Positions 8,124 to 16,502 of a stretch of 64,000 nucleotides of DNA are shown here, piece after piece. Origin of the DNA: JBIOHP01 sp044449065 (GTDB taxonomy: Bacteria; Bacteroidota; Ignavibacteria; UBA10030; SZUA-254); assembly GCA_044449065.1 (NCBI GenBank), contig JBIOHP010000002.1, forward strand, positions 62,001-126,000, in the 5' to 3' direction. The first letter of the stretch is position 1; each line of letters opens with the position of its first letter. A program made the translations under genes and the position numbers. The notes under the pieces are model-generated. The model searched no databases. It worked only from the letters and a program-made list of their open reading frames with translations, and was not told the DNA's origin.

Positions 8124-10382
8124 TCATCTAAAAATAAAAAACAGCACCATAACGGCAACAAGGACAAAGATCAGATATGTCTGAATCCTGCCCGTCTGGA
8201 ATTTCCGGAATACAATTCCGAAAAATCCCGATACGTACGCTGAACCATTCACAAGCCCGTCAACAATGTATTTATCGAATCCGCCGGCACCCTGCCAGAA
8301 AAAGAACAGGGTCAGTAGTCCTACACAGAATGAACCGATAAATGATTTCGTAACATCTCTGATTGTGGCAACCGGAGGAGCCATCCAATAGTACGTTGCA
8401 ACCGTCACCACAGTTGCAACGAAAAGACCGACGAAGAGAAACACTCGTGCGCTGAGGTCTTTTTCCTTCCAGTTGCCATGATAGCCGAACACCATCGCTT
8501 TGGTCCAGTTCGCCGCGCCGTTGACGACGCCATCAATGATATGTTCATCGAACCATCGGAGGACTTTTGTAAACGCCAGTGTTCCTCCGACAACAACTGT
8601 CCCGTAAAATTCATCGAAATACCATTTATTCAGCAAGAAAGAATACAATCCGGGATATTTTTCCGCAAGATTATCGGCGCTAATCTTTTTCCACCGATAC
8701 GTGGCAAACGCGAGCAGTATCCCCAACCCGGCTACGGTTAACGATAGACCCATGGCAGGAATGTGCGCGGAGTGCAATGCCTCTTCAAAGACTTCTGGAC
8801 TTGCTGCACGGACTGTTTCGGGAACGACCGATTGCGGTCTTTCGACGGCATGATAAAACCAACCCGATGCGGCGCCGAACGGATTAAATGAGTAAAACGC
8901 GAAGAAACTAAGACACGCAAAGACAATCAACGGAATCGTCATTGTAGCTGGCGATTCGTGGAGATGCTCGTAACGATGCTGGTCTTTATGCTCGCCGAGG
9001 AATGTCAGGATTACGAGACGGAACATATAAAACGCGGTCATCCCTGCCACCAGAAATCCAATGATCGGGATGAGATAATGACCGGTCAGGTTTCCGAACG
9101 CGAGCGTGCCCGCCAGTATTTCGTCTTTGCTTAAAAATCCGGAAGTAAACGGCACCCCGCTGATTGCCAGCGTGTACATAAGGAATGCGAAGAACGTGAT
9201 GGGCATTTTCGATCTGAGACCGCCCATGTTCCTGATATCCTGCGCGTCAGTGTGATGATCTCCCTGATGATGAAGCGCATTATGCATCGCATGGATCACC
9301 GATCCTGAACCGAGGAACAAACCGGCCTTGAACATTGCGTGAGTCGCAAGATGGAAAAATCCGGCGGTATACGCTCCCACGCCTAACCCCATAACCATGT
9401 ATCCGAGCTGGGATATCGTGGAATAAGCGAGGACTTTTTTAATGTCATTCTGCGCAATGGCAATCGTTGCGGAAATAAACGCAGTGACTGCCCCGATATA
9501 CGCGATGAAAACTAAAGCTTCGGCAGTCATGATTACGAAGGTTCTGGCTACCAAATATACGCCCGCGGCAACCATTGTTGCTGCGTGAATAAGAGCGCTC
9601 ACGGGGGTAGGACCTTCCATCGCATCGGGCAGCCACACATGAAGCGGGAACTGCGCTGATTTACCAATAGCTCCGCAGAATATCAGCATTCCGGCGGCAG
9701 TTAACCATTTTTCACTTCCCATCGGTATATGGCCGCCGCCCATCGCGGTGAATATTTCTGTAAAATTGAATGTCCGGAAGGTAAAATATAATATCATGAT
9801 GCCGGTAAACATCCCGATATCGCCGATACGATTGACGATGAATGCTTTCTTGGATGCGTCGGAGGCAGATTTCTTCTCATACCAATGACCGATGAGAAGG
9901 TATGAGCTTAACCCTACAAGTTCCCAACCGACATACATGGTGAAAAAATTGTTCGTAACGACAATCACCAACATCGAAAAAGTGAATATTCCCAGGTAAG
10001 CGAAATACCTCGCATACCGGACATCTCCGTGCATATATCCAATAGAAAATAAATGCACCAAACTACTGACGATACAAACCACAACCATCATGATCGCGGC
10101 GAGATTATCGATTGCCATTCCCAAATTAATTTGCAGCGGACCAAAACCAGGCACATTCCCGAAACTGACCCACTGAAAATTCCAATTGATCGTTTCCGGA
10201 TAGAGCGTTAATTTTTGGTAAAGAACAACAAGGGAGAGAATGAGACAGGCAAATAAGATCGAAGTCCCAAGCCAATCGCCCTGCCGGGGAAGACGTTTTC
10301 CCAGGAAGATGATAATAACGAATCCTGCAAGGGGCAGCAACAGGATAAATTGAGCCATCGTAATAAGAGATTCGGGATTCAA
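8124..10382 (-). CDS. nuoL: NADH-quinone oxidoreductase subunit L, with long C-terminal extension
   Basis: The distal proton-pumping subunit of complex I. Core motifs are present: FFTMYVGWELVGLSSYLLIG, KSAQFPLHVWLPDAMEGPTPV and KVLAYSTISQLGYMVMG. At 752 residues it is well over 100 residues longer than the E. coli-type protein. The extra length is C-terminal, where the family's FDxxIIDGxVNG motif occurs twice (about residues 611-622 and 702-713), separated by two further hydrophobic segments. This suggests duplication of the tail that follows the lateral helix. It overlaps no neighbour and lies 4 bp after nuoK. Confidence 0.96.
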   Translation of the reverse strand: MNPESLITMAQFILLLPLAGFVIIIFLGKRLPRQGDWLGTSILFACLILSLVVLYQKLTLYPETINWNFQWVSFGNVPGFGPLQINLGMAIDNLAAIMMVVVCIVSSLVHLFSIGYMHGDVRYARYFAYLGIFTFSMLVIVVTNNFFTMYVGWELVGLSSYLLIGHWYEKKSASDASKKAFIVNRIGDIGMFTGIMILYFTFRTFNFTEIFTAMGGGHIPMGSEKWLTAAGMLIFCGAIGKSAQFPLHVWLPDAMEGPTPVSALIHAATMVAAGVYLVARTFVIMTAEALVFIAYIGAVTAFISATIAIAQNDIKKVLAYSTISQLGYMVMGLGVGAYTAGFFHLATHAMFKAGLFLGSGSVIHAMHNALHHQGDHHTDAQDIRNMGGLRSKMPITFFAFLMYTLAISGVPFTSGFLSKDEILAGTLAFGNLTGHYLIPIIGFLVAGMTAFYMFRLVILTFLGEHKDQHRYEHLHESPATMTIPLIVFACLSFFAFYSFNPFGAASGWFYHAVERPQSVVPETVRAASPEVFEEALHSAHIPAMGLSLTVAGLGILLAFATYRWKKISADNLAEKYPGLYSFLLNKWYFDEFYGTVVVGGTLAFTKVLRWFDEHIIDGVVNGAANWTKAMVFGYHGNWKEKDLSARVFLFVGLFVATVVTVATYYWMAPPVATIRDVTKSFIGSFCVGLLTLFFFWQGAGGFDKYIVDGLVNGSAYVSGFFGIVFRKFQTGRIQTYLIFVLVAVMVLFFIFR

Positions 10383-10386
10383 ATTC

Positions 10387-10701
10387 TTACTCCTTTAATT
10401 TGCTAATTTCATCAACATTCACCGTATTGAACCGGTGATAAATGTTGAGAACAATTGCAAGCGCGATGGCGGCTTCGGCGGCAGCGAGTATGATGATGAA
10501 CGCCGCAAATGCCTGTCCATCGAGGTGCATTCCGCCGAATCGTGAAAAGGCGATAAAATTAATATTAGCAGAATTCAATATTAACTCGATACCCATCAAC
10601 ACCAGAATCGCATTGCGGCGGGTAATGACGCCGTACAAACCGAACGCAAATAGGATCGCGCTCAGGATTAGAAAATGAGTTAAACCGACGTGAGGAAGCA
10701 T
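10387..10701 (-). CDS. nuoK: NADH-quinone oxidoreductase subunit K
   Basis: A 104-residue, three-helix membrane subunit of complex I. It matches the family in size and in the segment RRNAILVLMGIELILNSANI, which holds the conserved membrane glutamate used in proton transfer, and in the second glutamate of AAAEAAIALAIVL. It sits between nuoJ and nuoL in the standard order, with a 4-bp gap to nuoL. Confidence 0.96.
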   Translation of the reverse strand: MLPHVGLTHFLILSAILFAFGLYGVITRRNAILVLMGIELILNSANINFIAFSRFGGMHLDGQAFAAFIIILAAAEAAIALAIVLNIYHRFNTVNVDEISKLKE

Positions 10702-10731
10702 TTCAGATTCAAAATCAAATATTTAGTGTTG

Positions 10732-11244
10732 TCATAATTCAATACTTTTTTTAGCTTTGCGCGCGATAAGAGCCGCACCAATCAGTGCGACGAGCAGCAC
10801 CACGGAAACTATTTCAAACGGCAGCAAATAAGTTGTCAGAAACATCTCTCCAAGCTGCGGGGTAGTCGTTTGTAATAGCGGCACGCCCGGAAACGTTTTC
10901 CAATCGGTGATGTAAAAAATCCCGCACAACGCGCCCGCGATAATTGCAACGATAATGGAAGCGGGGAACGTTTGCATCGTTCCGGTTTTCATTTCAACGT
11001 CGATGATTTTATTCGTTAACATTACGCCGAACAACACCAGAACCATGATACCGCCGACATAAATCATGACCTGGGCAACTGCTATGAAATCAGCGCCGAG
11101 AAGGACATAAATTCCCGCGACTCCAAAGAAAGCGAAGAGGAGCGAGAATGCAGAGTAAATAATATTTTTCGAATAGACAACAATTGCACCCGAAACGAGC
11201 GTTATGACAGCGAAGAAATAGAATAAAATATCGTAGTAATTCAT
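10732..11244 (-). CDS. nuoJ: NADH-quinone oxidoreductase subunit J
   Basis: The 170-residue membrane subunit J, five predicted helices. It carries the family segment FAFFGVAGIYVLLGADFIAV followed by AQVMIYVGGIMVLVLFGVML, which includes the conserved tyrosine and glycines around the pi-bulge helix that rearranges during turnover. It lies 5 bp downstream of nuoI and about 30 bp upstream of nuoK. Confidence 0.95.
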   Translation of the reverse strand: MNYYDILFYFFAVITLVSGAIVVYSKNIIYSAFSLLFAFFGVAGIYVLLGADFIAVAQVMIYVGGIMVLVLFGVMLTNKIIDVEMKTGTMQTFPASIIVAIIAGALCGIFYITDWKTFPGVPLLQTTTPQLGEMFLTTYLLPFEIVSVVLLVALIGAALIARKAKKSIEL

Positions 11245-11249
11245 AATCT

Positions 11250-11939
11250 TCAGGGTTTATTCTCAGATGTTGGTGTTTTCTGCTCAGCAGGTGCGGGCGG
11301 CGCTGAAGGAGCCGCAGAGGTCGCCGGAGCAGATGGAGCAGCCGGTTTTGCAGCAGGCGCCGGTGTTGCACCGGGAGCAGAAGCGGCAGGTGCAGCGGCT
11401 TTTGCTTTGGCAGTGGCGGCTGCGGCGGCTGCTTTTTTTGCTGCTGCTTCTTTTTCCATTTCAACGGCTTTCGCTTTTACATCCGCAATCTGTGCGTCAT
11501 CCAACGTTGCGTAATTGTATATCAGATCGTTCCTGTTATATTCTGAAAATTCGTACACATCCGTCATTTTAATGCACTCAGTCGGGCAGGGGTACACGCA
11601 TAATCCGCAGTAACAACATTTGCCGATATCAATATCGAATTTCGTTACCCACAATTTTTTCTTCTGACCGGTCGACGTCATTCCCAGATCGTCTGTAGGC
11701 AACGATTTCACTGTTTCGATGGAGATGCAATTCACGGGGCATGCCATATCGCACTGGAAACATCCGATGCAATCATCCATATTTACATAGAGCCGGTTGC
11801 GCGCCCGTTCGGGTAATTTTAATCTCACATCGGGATATTGAATGGTAACCGCCGGCGTAAAGAGATGCTGAAACGTAATCCGCATCCCTATTAATACTGT
11901 CCAGATCGATTTAAATATGTCGGTAAAATATTGTTTCAT
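11250..11939 (-). CDS. nuoI: NADH-quinone oxidoreductase subunit I with Ala/Pro-rich tail
   Basis: NuoI is the 8Fe ferredoxin-like subunit carrying clusters N6a and N6b in the peripheral arm. Two CxxCxxCxxxCP motifs are intact: Cys57/60/63/67 and Cys108/111/114/118. The recognisable domain ends near residue 150. It is followed by a charged linker and then about 65 residues made almost only of Ala, Pro, Lys, Ser and Thr, a low-complexity tail that the usual 150-180 residue NuoI lacks. The frame stays open through the tail and its stop is 5 bp before nuoJ, so it appears to be a genuine extension rather than a frameshift. Its function is unknown. Confidence 0.95.
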   Translation of the reverse strand: MKQYFTDIFKSIWTVLIGMRITFQHLFTPAVTIQYPDVRLKLPERARNRLYVNMDDCIGCFQCDMACPVNCISIETVKSLPTDDLGMTSTGQKKKLWVTKFDIDIGKCCYCGLCVYPCPTECIKMTDVYEFSEYNRNDLIYNYATLDDAQIADVKAKAVEMEKEAAAKKAAAAAATAKAKAAAPAASAPGATPAPAAKPAAPSAPATSAAPSAPPAPAEQKTPTSENKP

Positions 11940-11954
11940 ACAATCGTTATCGTG

Positions 11955-12974
11955 TTAAATCACCATCCAAAGACCAACTCCGAGAACACAGGCGAATGCC
12001 CACGGAGTGAGAACTTTCCAGGAAACATACATCAACTGATCCACGCGTAAGCGGGGCAAGGTCCATCGCAACCACATTTGCACGGAAACAAAAAACATTC
12101 CTTTTGAGAGGAACCAGAACAATCCCCAAACGGGACCGGAGAGAAAACTGCCGAAAGGACTATTCCACCCGCCGAGGAATAATGTTGCTCCTATTGCGGA
12201 AACGGCAAACATGTTGGCGTATTCTGCGAGGAAAAACAACGCAAACTTCATTCCGCTATATTCCGTATGGTATCCTGCGACCAATTCGGATTCTGCCTCG
12301 GGAATATCGAACGGCGTGCGGTTAGTCTCCGCAAGAGATGCAACGTAATAGATCAGAAATGCGATGAAGATAAAGGGAAATTTCCGGAAGATGAACCAGT
12401 TCCAAAACCATCCCGCTTGCAACACGTTAATTTCGTTCAAATTCAGAGTGCCGGCGATCATCACAACTGAAAGAAGCGCCAACACAGTGGGAATTTCGTA
12501 GCTGACAATCTGCGCCGCAGAACGAAGCGCGCCAAGGAGCGACCATTTATTATTTGCCGACCATCCCGCCATTAAAATTCCGATGACGACAATCGAGGAT
12601 ACAGCGATAATATAGAACAAACCCAGGTTAATGTTACTCCCGATGTAACCGCTGCTGAATGGAATCGCGGCATAGGCGACATACGAACCAATGAATACAA
12701 CAAATGGCGCGAGGAAGTGCAATTTTTGATCGGCGGCTGCCGGAACAATATCTTCTTTTTGTATCAATTTTAGAATATCGGCGATTGTTTGCGCCCAGCC
12801 ATGCCACCCGCCTGTACGCATGGGACCGAGCCGATCCTGCATATGCGCGGATATTTTCCGCTCGAGATAAACCGCAAACAGCGCATACGGGACAACCCAC
12901 AAAAGCGGAAGGATCGCCATAACGGTGTATACAAGTATATCTTTATCTATGACCCATCGTAAAAGTTGTTCCAT
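11955..12974 (-). CDS. nuoH: NADH-quinone oxidoreductase subunit H
   Basis: The 339-residue membrane subunit that contacts the quinone cavity. Family segments visible are ERKISAHMQDRLGPMRTG, the charged E-channel stretch FDIPEAESELVAGYHTEYSG, and LRWTLPRLRVDQLM near the C-terminus. About eight hydrophobic helices are expected. It follows nuoD by roughly 40 bp; the usual nuoE, nuoF and nuoG genes that would come between D and H in E. coli-type operons are absent here. Confidence 0.96.
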   Translation of the reverse strand: MEQLLRWVIDKDILVYTVMAILPLLWVVPYALFAVYLERKISAHMQDRLGPMRTGGWHGWAQTIADILKLIQKEDIVPAAADQKLHFLAPFVVFIGSYVAYAAIPFSSGYIGSNINLGLFYIIAVSSIVVIGILMAGWSANNKWSLLGALRSAAQIVSYEIPTVLALLSVVMIAGTLNLNEINVLQAGWFWNWFIFRKFPFIFIAFLIYYVASLAETNRTPFDIPEAESELVAGYHTEYSGMKFALFFLAEYANMFAVSAIGATLFLGGWNSPFGSFLSGPVWGLFWFLSKGMFFVSVQMWLRWTLPRLRVDQLMYVSWKVLTPWAFACVLGVGLWMVI

Positions 12975-13014
12975 ACTATGATTATTCTATCGCTGTTCTA
13001 TTATGTTCAATGGT

Positions 13015-14184
13015 TTACCTGTCAATCTCACCGAGCACGATGTCGACGCTGCCGACGATTGCTATGATATCGGCGATCATGTACCCCCGGGATATTTCCG
13101 GGACGACGCTTAAATTCACGAAAGCGGGCGACCGTCCCTTCACCCTGTACGGGCTTCCTGAACCATCGCTGACAATATAAAATCCAATTTCTCCACGCGC
13201 TGATTCTGTGCGTACGTACGCTTCGCCCGGATTTGGACGGATACGTTTCGGGATGGCGGCGGCTACGTCCCCTTCTGGAATCTGATCCAGAGCTTGCTCG
13301 ATGATATTCAAACTTTGTTCCATCTCGCGTACGCGTACCATATACCTGTCCCAGCAATCGCCAACCGTTCCCATTTCTCCCTTGCCGGTCATGACGTCCC
13401 ATTGGATTTTATGATAAACAGAGTAAGGATCATCGCGCCGGAGATCAAAATTAACGCCCGATCCGCGCAGCATAGGTCCCGAACAGCCATAATTAATCGC
13501 TACATCGGCGGGGAGAATGCCGACATTTGCAGCTCGCTTGATGAAAATATCGTTATAGGTGAGGAGGTCGTTTACCTCTTTTATATTGGGACGAAAATAT
13601 TTGCAGAACGCTCTTGCTTTGTCGATAAATCCCGGCGGCAGGTCGTGAGAAACCCCGCCAACCCAGATATAATTATAAAGCAGGCGGGCGCCGCAGGTCA
13701 TTTCGAATAAATCTAAAATTTTCTCGCGGTCGCGGAAGACAAAGAGAAACGGCGTAAACGCTCCCAGGTCCAATCCGTATGTGCCGACAGCAATGAGATG
13801 CGATGCAATCCGCTGCAGCTCAGCCATGATCACCCGGATATATTCTACCCGTTCCGGTACCTGTATGCCGAGAAGTTTTTCTACGCCCAGCGCGTACGAC
13901 CACTCCATACCCATCGCGGCGGTGTAATCCATCCGGTCGGTATAGGGAATCACCTGTTGATAATTGGTCATCGCCTCGCAATGTTTTTCGAAGCACCGGT
14001 GAAGATAACCTATCTGAGGTATGACGTCGACAACAATTTCACCATCGAGCACAACTTCAAGGCGCAGCACGCCGTGCGTCGATGGATGCTGGGGACCCAT
14101 ATTAATCACCATCTCTTCGGTGCGCAACGGGCGCCCGGAAGAGGTCGTTAAAGGTTTTTCTTTGATATCTAAAATGTCAGCCAT
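13015..14184 (-). CDS. nuoD: NADH-quinone oxidoreductase subunit D (49-kDa)
   Basis: NuoD is the [NiFe]-hydrogenase-like subunit that forms the quinone-reduction site with NuoB. The 389-residue protein has MGPQHPSTHGVLRL near residue 30, with the quinone-ligating histidine, then YLHRCFEKHCE, GSGVNFDLRRDDPY, and the C-terminal segment ISRGYMIADIIAIVGSVDIVLGEIDR, where the final Asp-Arg is conserved. It is a separate gene from nuoC, not the CD fusion found in E. coli. Confidence 0.97.
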   Translation of the reverse strand: MADILDIKEKPLTTSSGRPLRTEEMVINMGPQHPSTHGVLRLEVVLDGEIVVDVIPQIGYLHRCFEKHCEAMTNYQQVIPYTDRMDYTAAMGMEWSYALGVEKLLGIQVPERVEYIRVIMAELQRIASHLIAVGTYGLDLGAFTPFLFVFRDREKILDLFEMTCGARLLYNYIWVGGVSHDLPPGFIDKARAFCKYFRPNIKEVNDLLTYNDIFIKRAANVGILPADVAINYGCSGPMLRGSGVNFDLRRDDPYSVYHKIQWDVMTGKGEMGTVGDCWDRYMVRVREMEQSLNIIEQALDQIPEGDVAAAIPKRIRPNPGEAYVRTESARGEIGFYIVSDGSGSPYRVKGRSPAFVNLSVVPEISRGYMIADIIAIVGSVDIVLGEIDR

Positions 14185-14219
14185 CGCTACTGTTTTATTG
14201 CCTTCAAAATCTAACGCTG

Positions 14220-14699
14220 TTAATATGGGACTTTCATTCCCTGGTAGTATTCAGGAACTTTATAATCTTTACGGAGCGGGTATCCTTCCCAATCGTCCGG
14301 TAAAAGGATGCGCCGAAGATCAGGGTGCCCGGTAAACTTGACGCCGAACATATCGTACGCTTCACGCTCGTGCCAATTTGCAGTGCCCCAAACTGAGTCA
14401 ACCGACGGAACAACAGCATTATCCACGGGGACTTCAATTTTTACCGTGAGTTTATGTTTCTTTGTCATTGAGTAAAGGTGGTACACAACGCCGAGGATGT
14501 TCTTGCCATAATCCATCCCGCTCAAACACATGAGGAAATCAAATTTCATCTCGGGATCGTCATGTAAAAATCTTGCAAGCTCTTTCCACGGCGCGGGATT
14601 AATCTTGATGAAAGGATCAATCACGCCTTCCGCCTTAACTTCGCGGACGGCGTCTGGTAAAACTACTTTGATTTTTTCGGAAATTTCGGGAACGGTCAT
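14220..14699 (-). CDS. nuoC: NADH-quinone oxidoreductase subunit C (30-kDa)
   Basis: The 159-residue peripheral-arm subunit C. The 30-kDa signature is clear: WHEREAYDMFGVKFTGHPDL followed by RRILLPDDWEGYPLRKDY. Length is at the short end of the family. Its start is 6 bp after the nuoB stop and it lies 35 bp upstream of nuoD, consistent with one transcript. Confidence 0.96.
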   Translation of the reverse strand: MTVPEISEKIKVVLPDAVREVKAEGVIDPFIKINPAPWKELARFLHDDPEMKFDFLMCLSGMDYGKNILGVVYHLYSMTKKHKLTVKIEVPVDNAVVPSVDSVWGTANWHEREAYDMFGVKFTGHPDLRRILLPDDWEGYPLRKDYKVPEYYQGMKVPY

Positions 14700-14705
14700 T
14701 AGGGC

Positions 14706-15197
14706 TTATGCGGATTTCTTTACGGAACTGGTTGAGCGGATTTTTTCTTGCAGTTTCATCAAACCTTCGATTAGCGCCTCAGGACGGGGTGGACAACCGG
14801 GGACATAAACGTCGACCGGGACCACCCTATCTACACCTTTGAGGACGTGATAGCCGTGCTCCCAGTATGGTCCGCCGCAATTGGAACAACTCCCCATGGA
14901 TACTACGTAACGCGGTTCCGGCATCTGGTCGTACAGGCGCTTGATGCGGCTCGCCATTTTAAGAGTTACCGTGCCGGCAACGATCATCACATCGGATTGG
15001 CGCGGCGTCGCACGGAAGAAAATCCCAAATCGATCGAGATCGTAATGAGAGGCGCCTGTTGCCATCATTTCGATAGCGCAACATGCCAAACCAAACTGCA
15101 TCCCCCACATGGATGAGAGACGCGCCCAATTGAGTAAATTATCGAACGAGGTGATTATGACGTTGGAGTTATTAAATTGCTTATCGAGTAGTCCCAT
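14706..15197 (-). CDS. nuoB: NADH-quinone oxidoreductase subunit B
   Basis: NuoB binds the terminal [4Fe-4S] cluster N2 that reduces quinone. The ligands are visible as Cys39 and Cys40 (FGLACCAIEMM), Cys104 (MGSCSNCGG) and Cys135 (VPGCPPRPEA) in a 163-residue protein. The segment FRATPRQSDVMIVAGT is also family-typical. It is the second gene of the operon, 15 bp after nuoA. Confidence 0.97.
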   Translation of the reverse strand: MGLLDKQFNNSNVIITSFDNLLNWARLSSMWGMQFGLACCAIEMMATGASHYDLDRFGIFFRATPRQSDVMIVAGTVTLKMASRIKRLYDQMPEPRYVVSMGSCSNCGGPYWEHGYHVLKGVDRVVPVDVYVPGCPPRPEALIEGLMKLQEKIRSTSSVKKSA

Positions 15198-15212
15198 GAA
15201 TTCACACTATAA

Positions 15213-15644
15213 TTATACGGCAACTTCTTCAGGTTTGGGTTTAGCGGTTACACTTTTCCCGCGAACGACGGGGATATATGGTTGAGGCCGATCCCAATCG
15301 AGATCACCCTTCACCCAGACATAGGCATATCCTACGAGAAGGATTGCGATAAATATCAACATTTCAACGAAGGCGAACATTCCCAGGTTTTTGAAGACAA
15401 GCGCCCAGGGGAAAAGAAAAACTGTTTCAACATCAAAGATGAGAAAAATAAGCGCGACCACGTAAAAGCGGATATTCATTTTAATCCAGGGGCTGCCGAC
15501 GGGCTCTTCGCCGCATTCATACGAAGTGAGTTTATTCGGATACGCACGGGAAGGTCGGATAAGCCATGCTGTGGCAAGACCGGCTACAGTAAATAAGCCG
15601 CCGATCAGGAAAAAGACAAACACCCGTCCAAAATCTGTTAGCAT
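15213..15644 (-). CDS. nuoA: NADH-quinone oxidoreductase subunit A
   Basis: A 143-residue, three-helix membrane subunit A and the first gene of the operon. It has the family segment YECGEEPVGSPWIKMNIRFY, whose cysteine lies in the loop near the quinone site, and FLIFDVETVFLFPWA with the conserved acidic residues in the second helix. The C-terminal tail (about 25 residues, DWDRPQPYIP onward) is longer than in short homologues. Its 5' leader of about 98 nt starts from the promoter at 15742-15770. Confidence 0.96.
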   Translation of the reverse strand: MLTDFGRVFVFFLIGGLFTVAGLATAWLIRPSRAYPNKLTSYECGEEPVGSPWIKMNIRFYVVALIFLIFDVETVFLFPWALVFKNLGMFAFVEMLIFIAILLVGYAYVWVKGDLDWDRPQPYIPVVRGKSVTAKPKPEEVAV

Positions 15645-15741
15645 AAATTCATGTTAAAGATTAAAACCGCGATGATAACGCACGAGAGGGAAACTTAGAA
15701 AAATGTTCAGTAATTCTGTTTTTGAGTTACTTACTAATAGA

Positions 15742-15770
15742 AATATAGGAATAAATCAGGAGAAAGGCAA
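15742..15770 (-). promoter_or_regulatory. Probable sigma-70-type promoter of the nuo operon
   Basis: On the minus strand TTGCCT (15770-15765) is followed after exactly 17 bases by TATATT (15747-15742). It lies about 98 bp upstream of the nuoA start and just after a terminator-like hairpin, which is where the operon promoter is expected. Identified by eye only. Confidence 0.5.
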
Positions 15771-15779
15771 AAAGGGGTT

Positions 15780-15802
15780 AAAAAAAATCCTGAATCAGGA
15801 AA
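15780..15802 (-). terminator. Weak intrinsic terminator after the adenosyltransferase gene
   Basis: Read on the minus strand, a short palindrome (TCCTGATTCAGGA) is followed directly by a run of eight Ts. The stem is only 5-6 bp, so termination may be partial. It lies about 120 bp beyond the stop of the adenosyltransferase gene and separates that unit from the nuo promoter. Confidence 0.4.
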
Positions 15803-15923
15803 CGAATTTTTTGTTGTTAAAATTGGGGATTAAAAGATGCGGCTGGGGATCATAATGTCGAACCGGCAGCCGGGGAAGTGCGATTTTTCGAAACGATAGA
15901 TCAGAATTTATTTTTTAGTATGT

Positions 15924-16466
15924 TCACCCCTTCCACTTTACTTCAGGCGTATGAGATAGCGCGTTACTCCATCGGGCGAGCACAAAGAGCAGATCGGATA
16001 AGCGGTTCAAATACACCACGGCATACTCATTGATCTTCTCTTCCTTATTGAGTTGGACTACCAACCGTTCCGTCCGGCGGCAAACCGTGCGGGCAAGATG
16101 CAGCGTCGCCGCGGCGCGATTCCCGCCCGGCAAAATGAATTCCCGCAATAATTCAAGGTATGGATCGATATCATCGATATGTTTCTCAAGCCGCTCAATA
16201 TCGGATGGCGCGATCCGTTTAATTTGTTTTGATTTTGAATCAAGGGGAGTTGCAAGGTCGGTCCCAAGCGCGAACAAATCGTTTTGGATTTCTTCCAGGA
16301 TAATATCGATATCGTTCGCAGAATTTGACGCGCGGCACAACCCGATGACGCTGTTCAATTCATCCGCGGTGCCGTACGCTTCAATGCGGAGAGAGGTTTT
16401 GGGGACTCGTCTTCCTCCAAACAGTGAAGTTTCACCTTTATCACCCGTCTTCGTATAAATTTTCAT
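15924..16466 (-). CDS. Corrinoid adenosyltransferase, PduO/CobO-type ATR
   Basis: This 180-residue protein transfers the 5'-deoxyadenosyl group of ATP to cob(I)alamin to make adenosylcobalamin. PduO-type signatures are present: the ATP-binding N-terminus TKTGDKGETSL (residues 5-15), YGTADELNS, the helix RTVCRRTERLV (126-136), and NRLSDLLFVLAR near the C-terminus. It lies 36 bp downstream of the YCF48-repeat lipoprotein gene with no obvious functional link. No cobalamin riboswitch or other B12 gene is visible nearby, so it may serve salvage for a B12-dependent enzyme elsewhere. Confidence 0.93.
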   Translation of the reverse strand: MKIYTKTGDKGETSLFGGRRVPKTSLRIEAYGTADELNSVIGLCRASNSANDIDIILEEIQNDLFALGTDLATPLDSKSKQIKRIAPSDIERLEKHIDDIDPYLELLREFILPGGNRAAATLHLARTVCRRTERLVVQLNKEEKINEYAVVYLNRLSDLLFVLARWSNALSHTPEVKWKG

Positions 16467-16502
16467 AAACGGGATCGCATGGAGGTTCTTTTGGTTGTCT
16501 CT

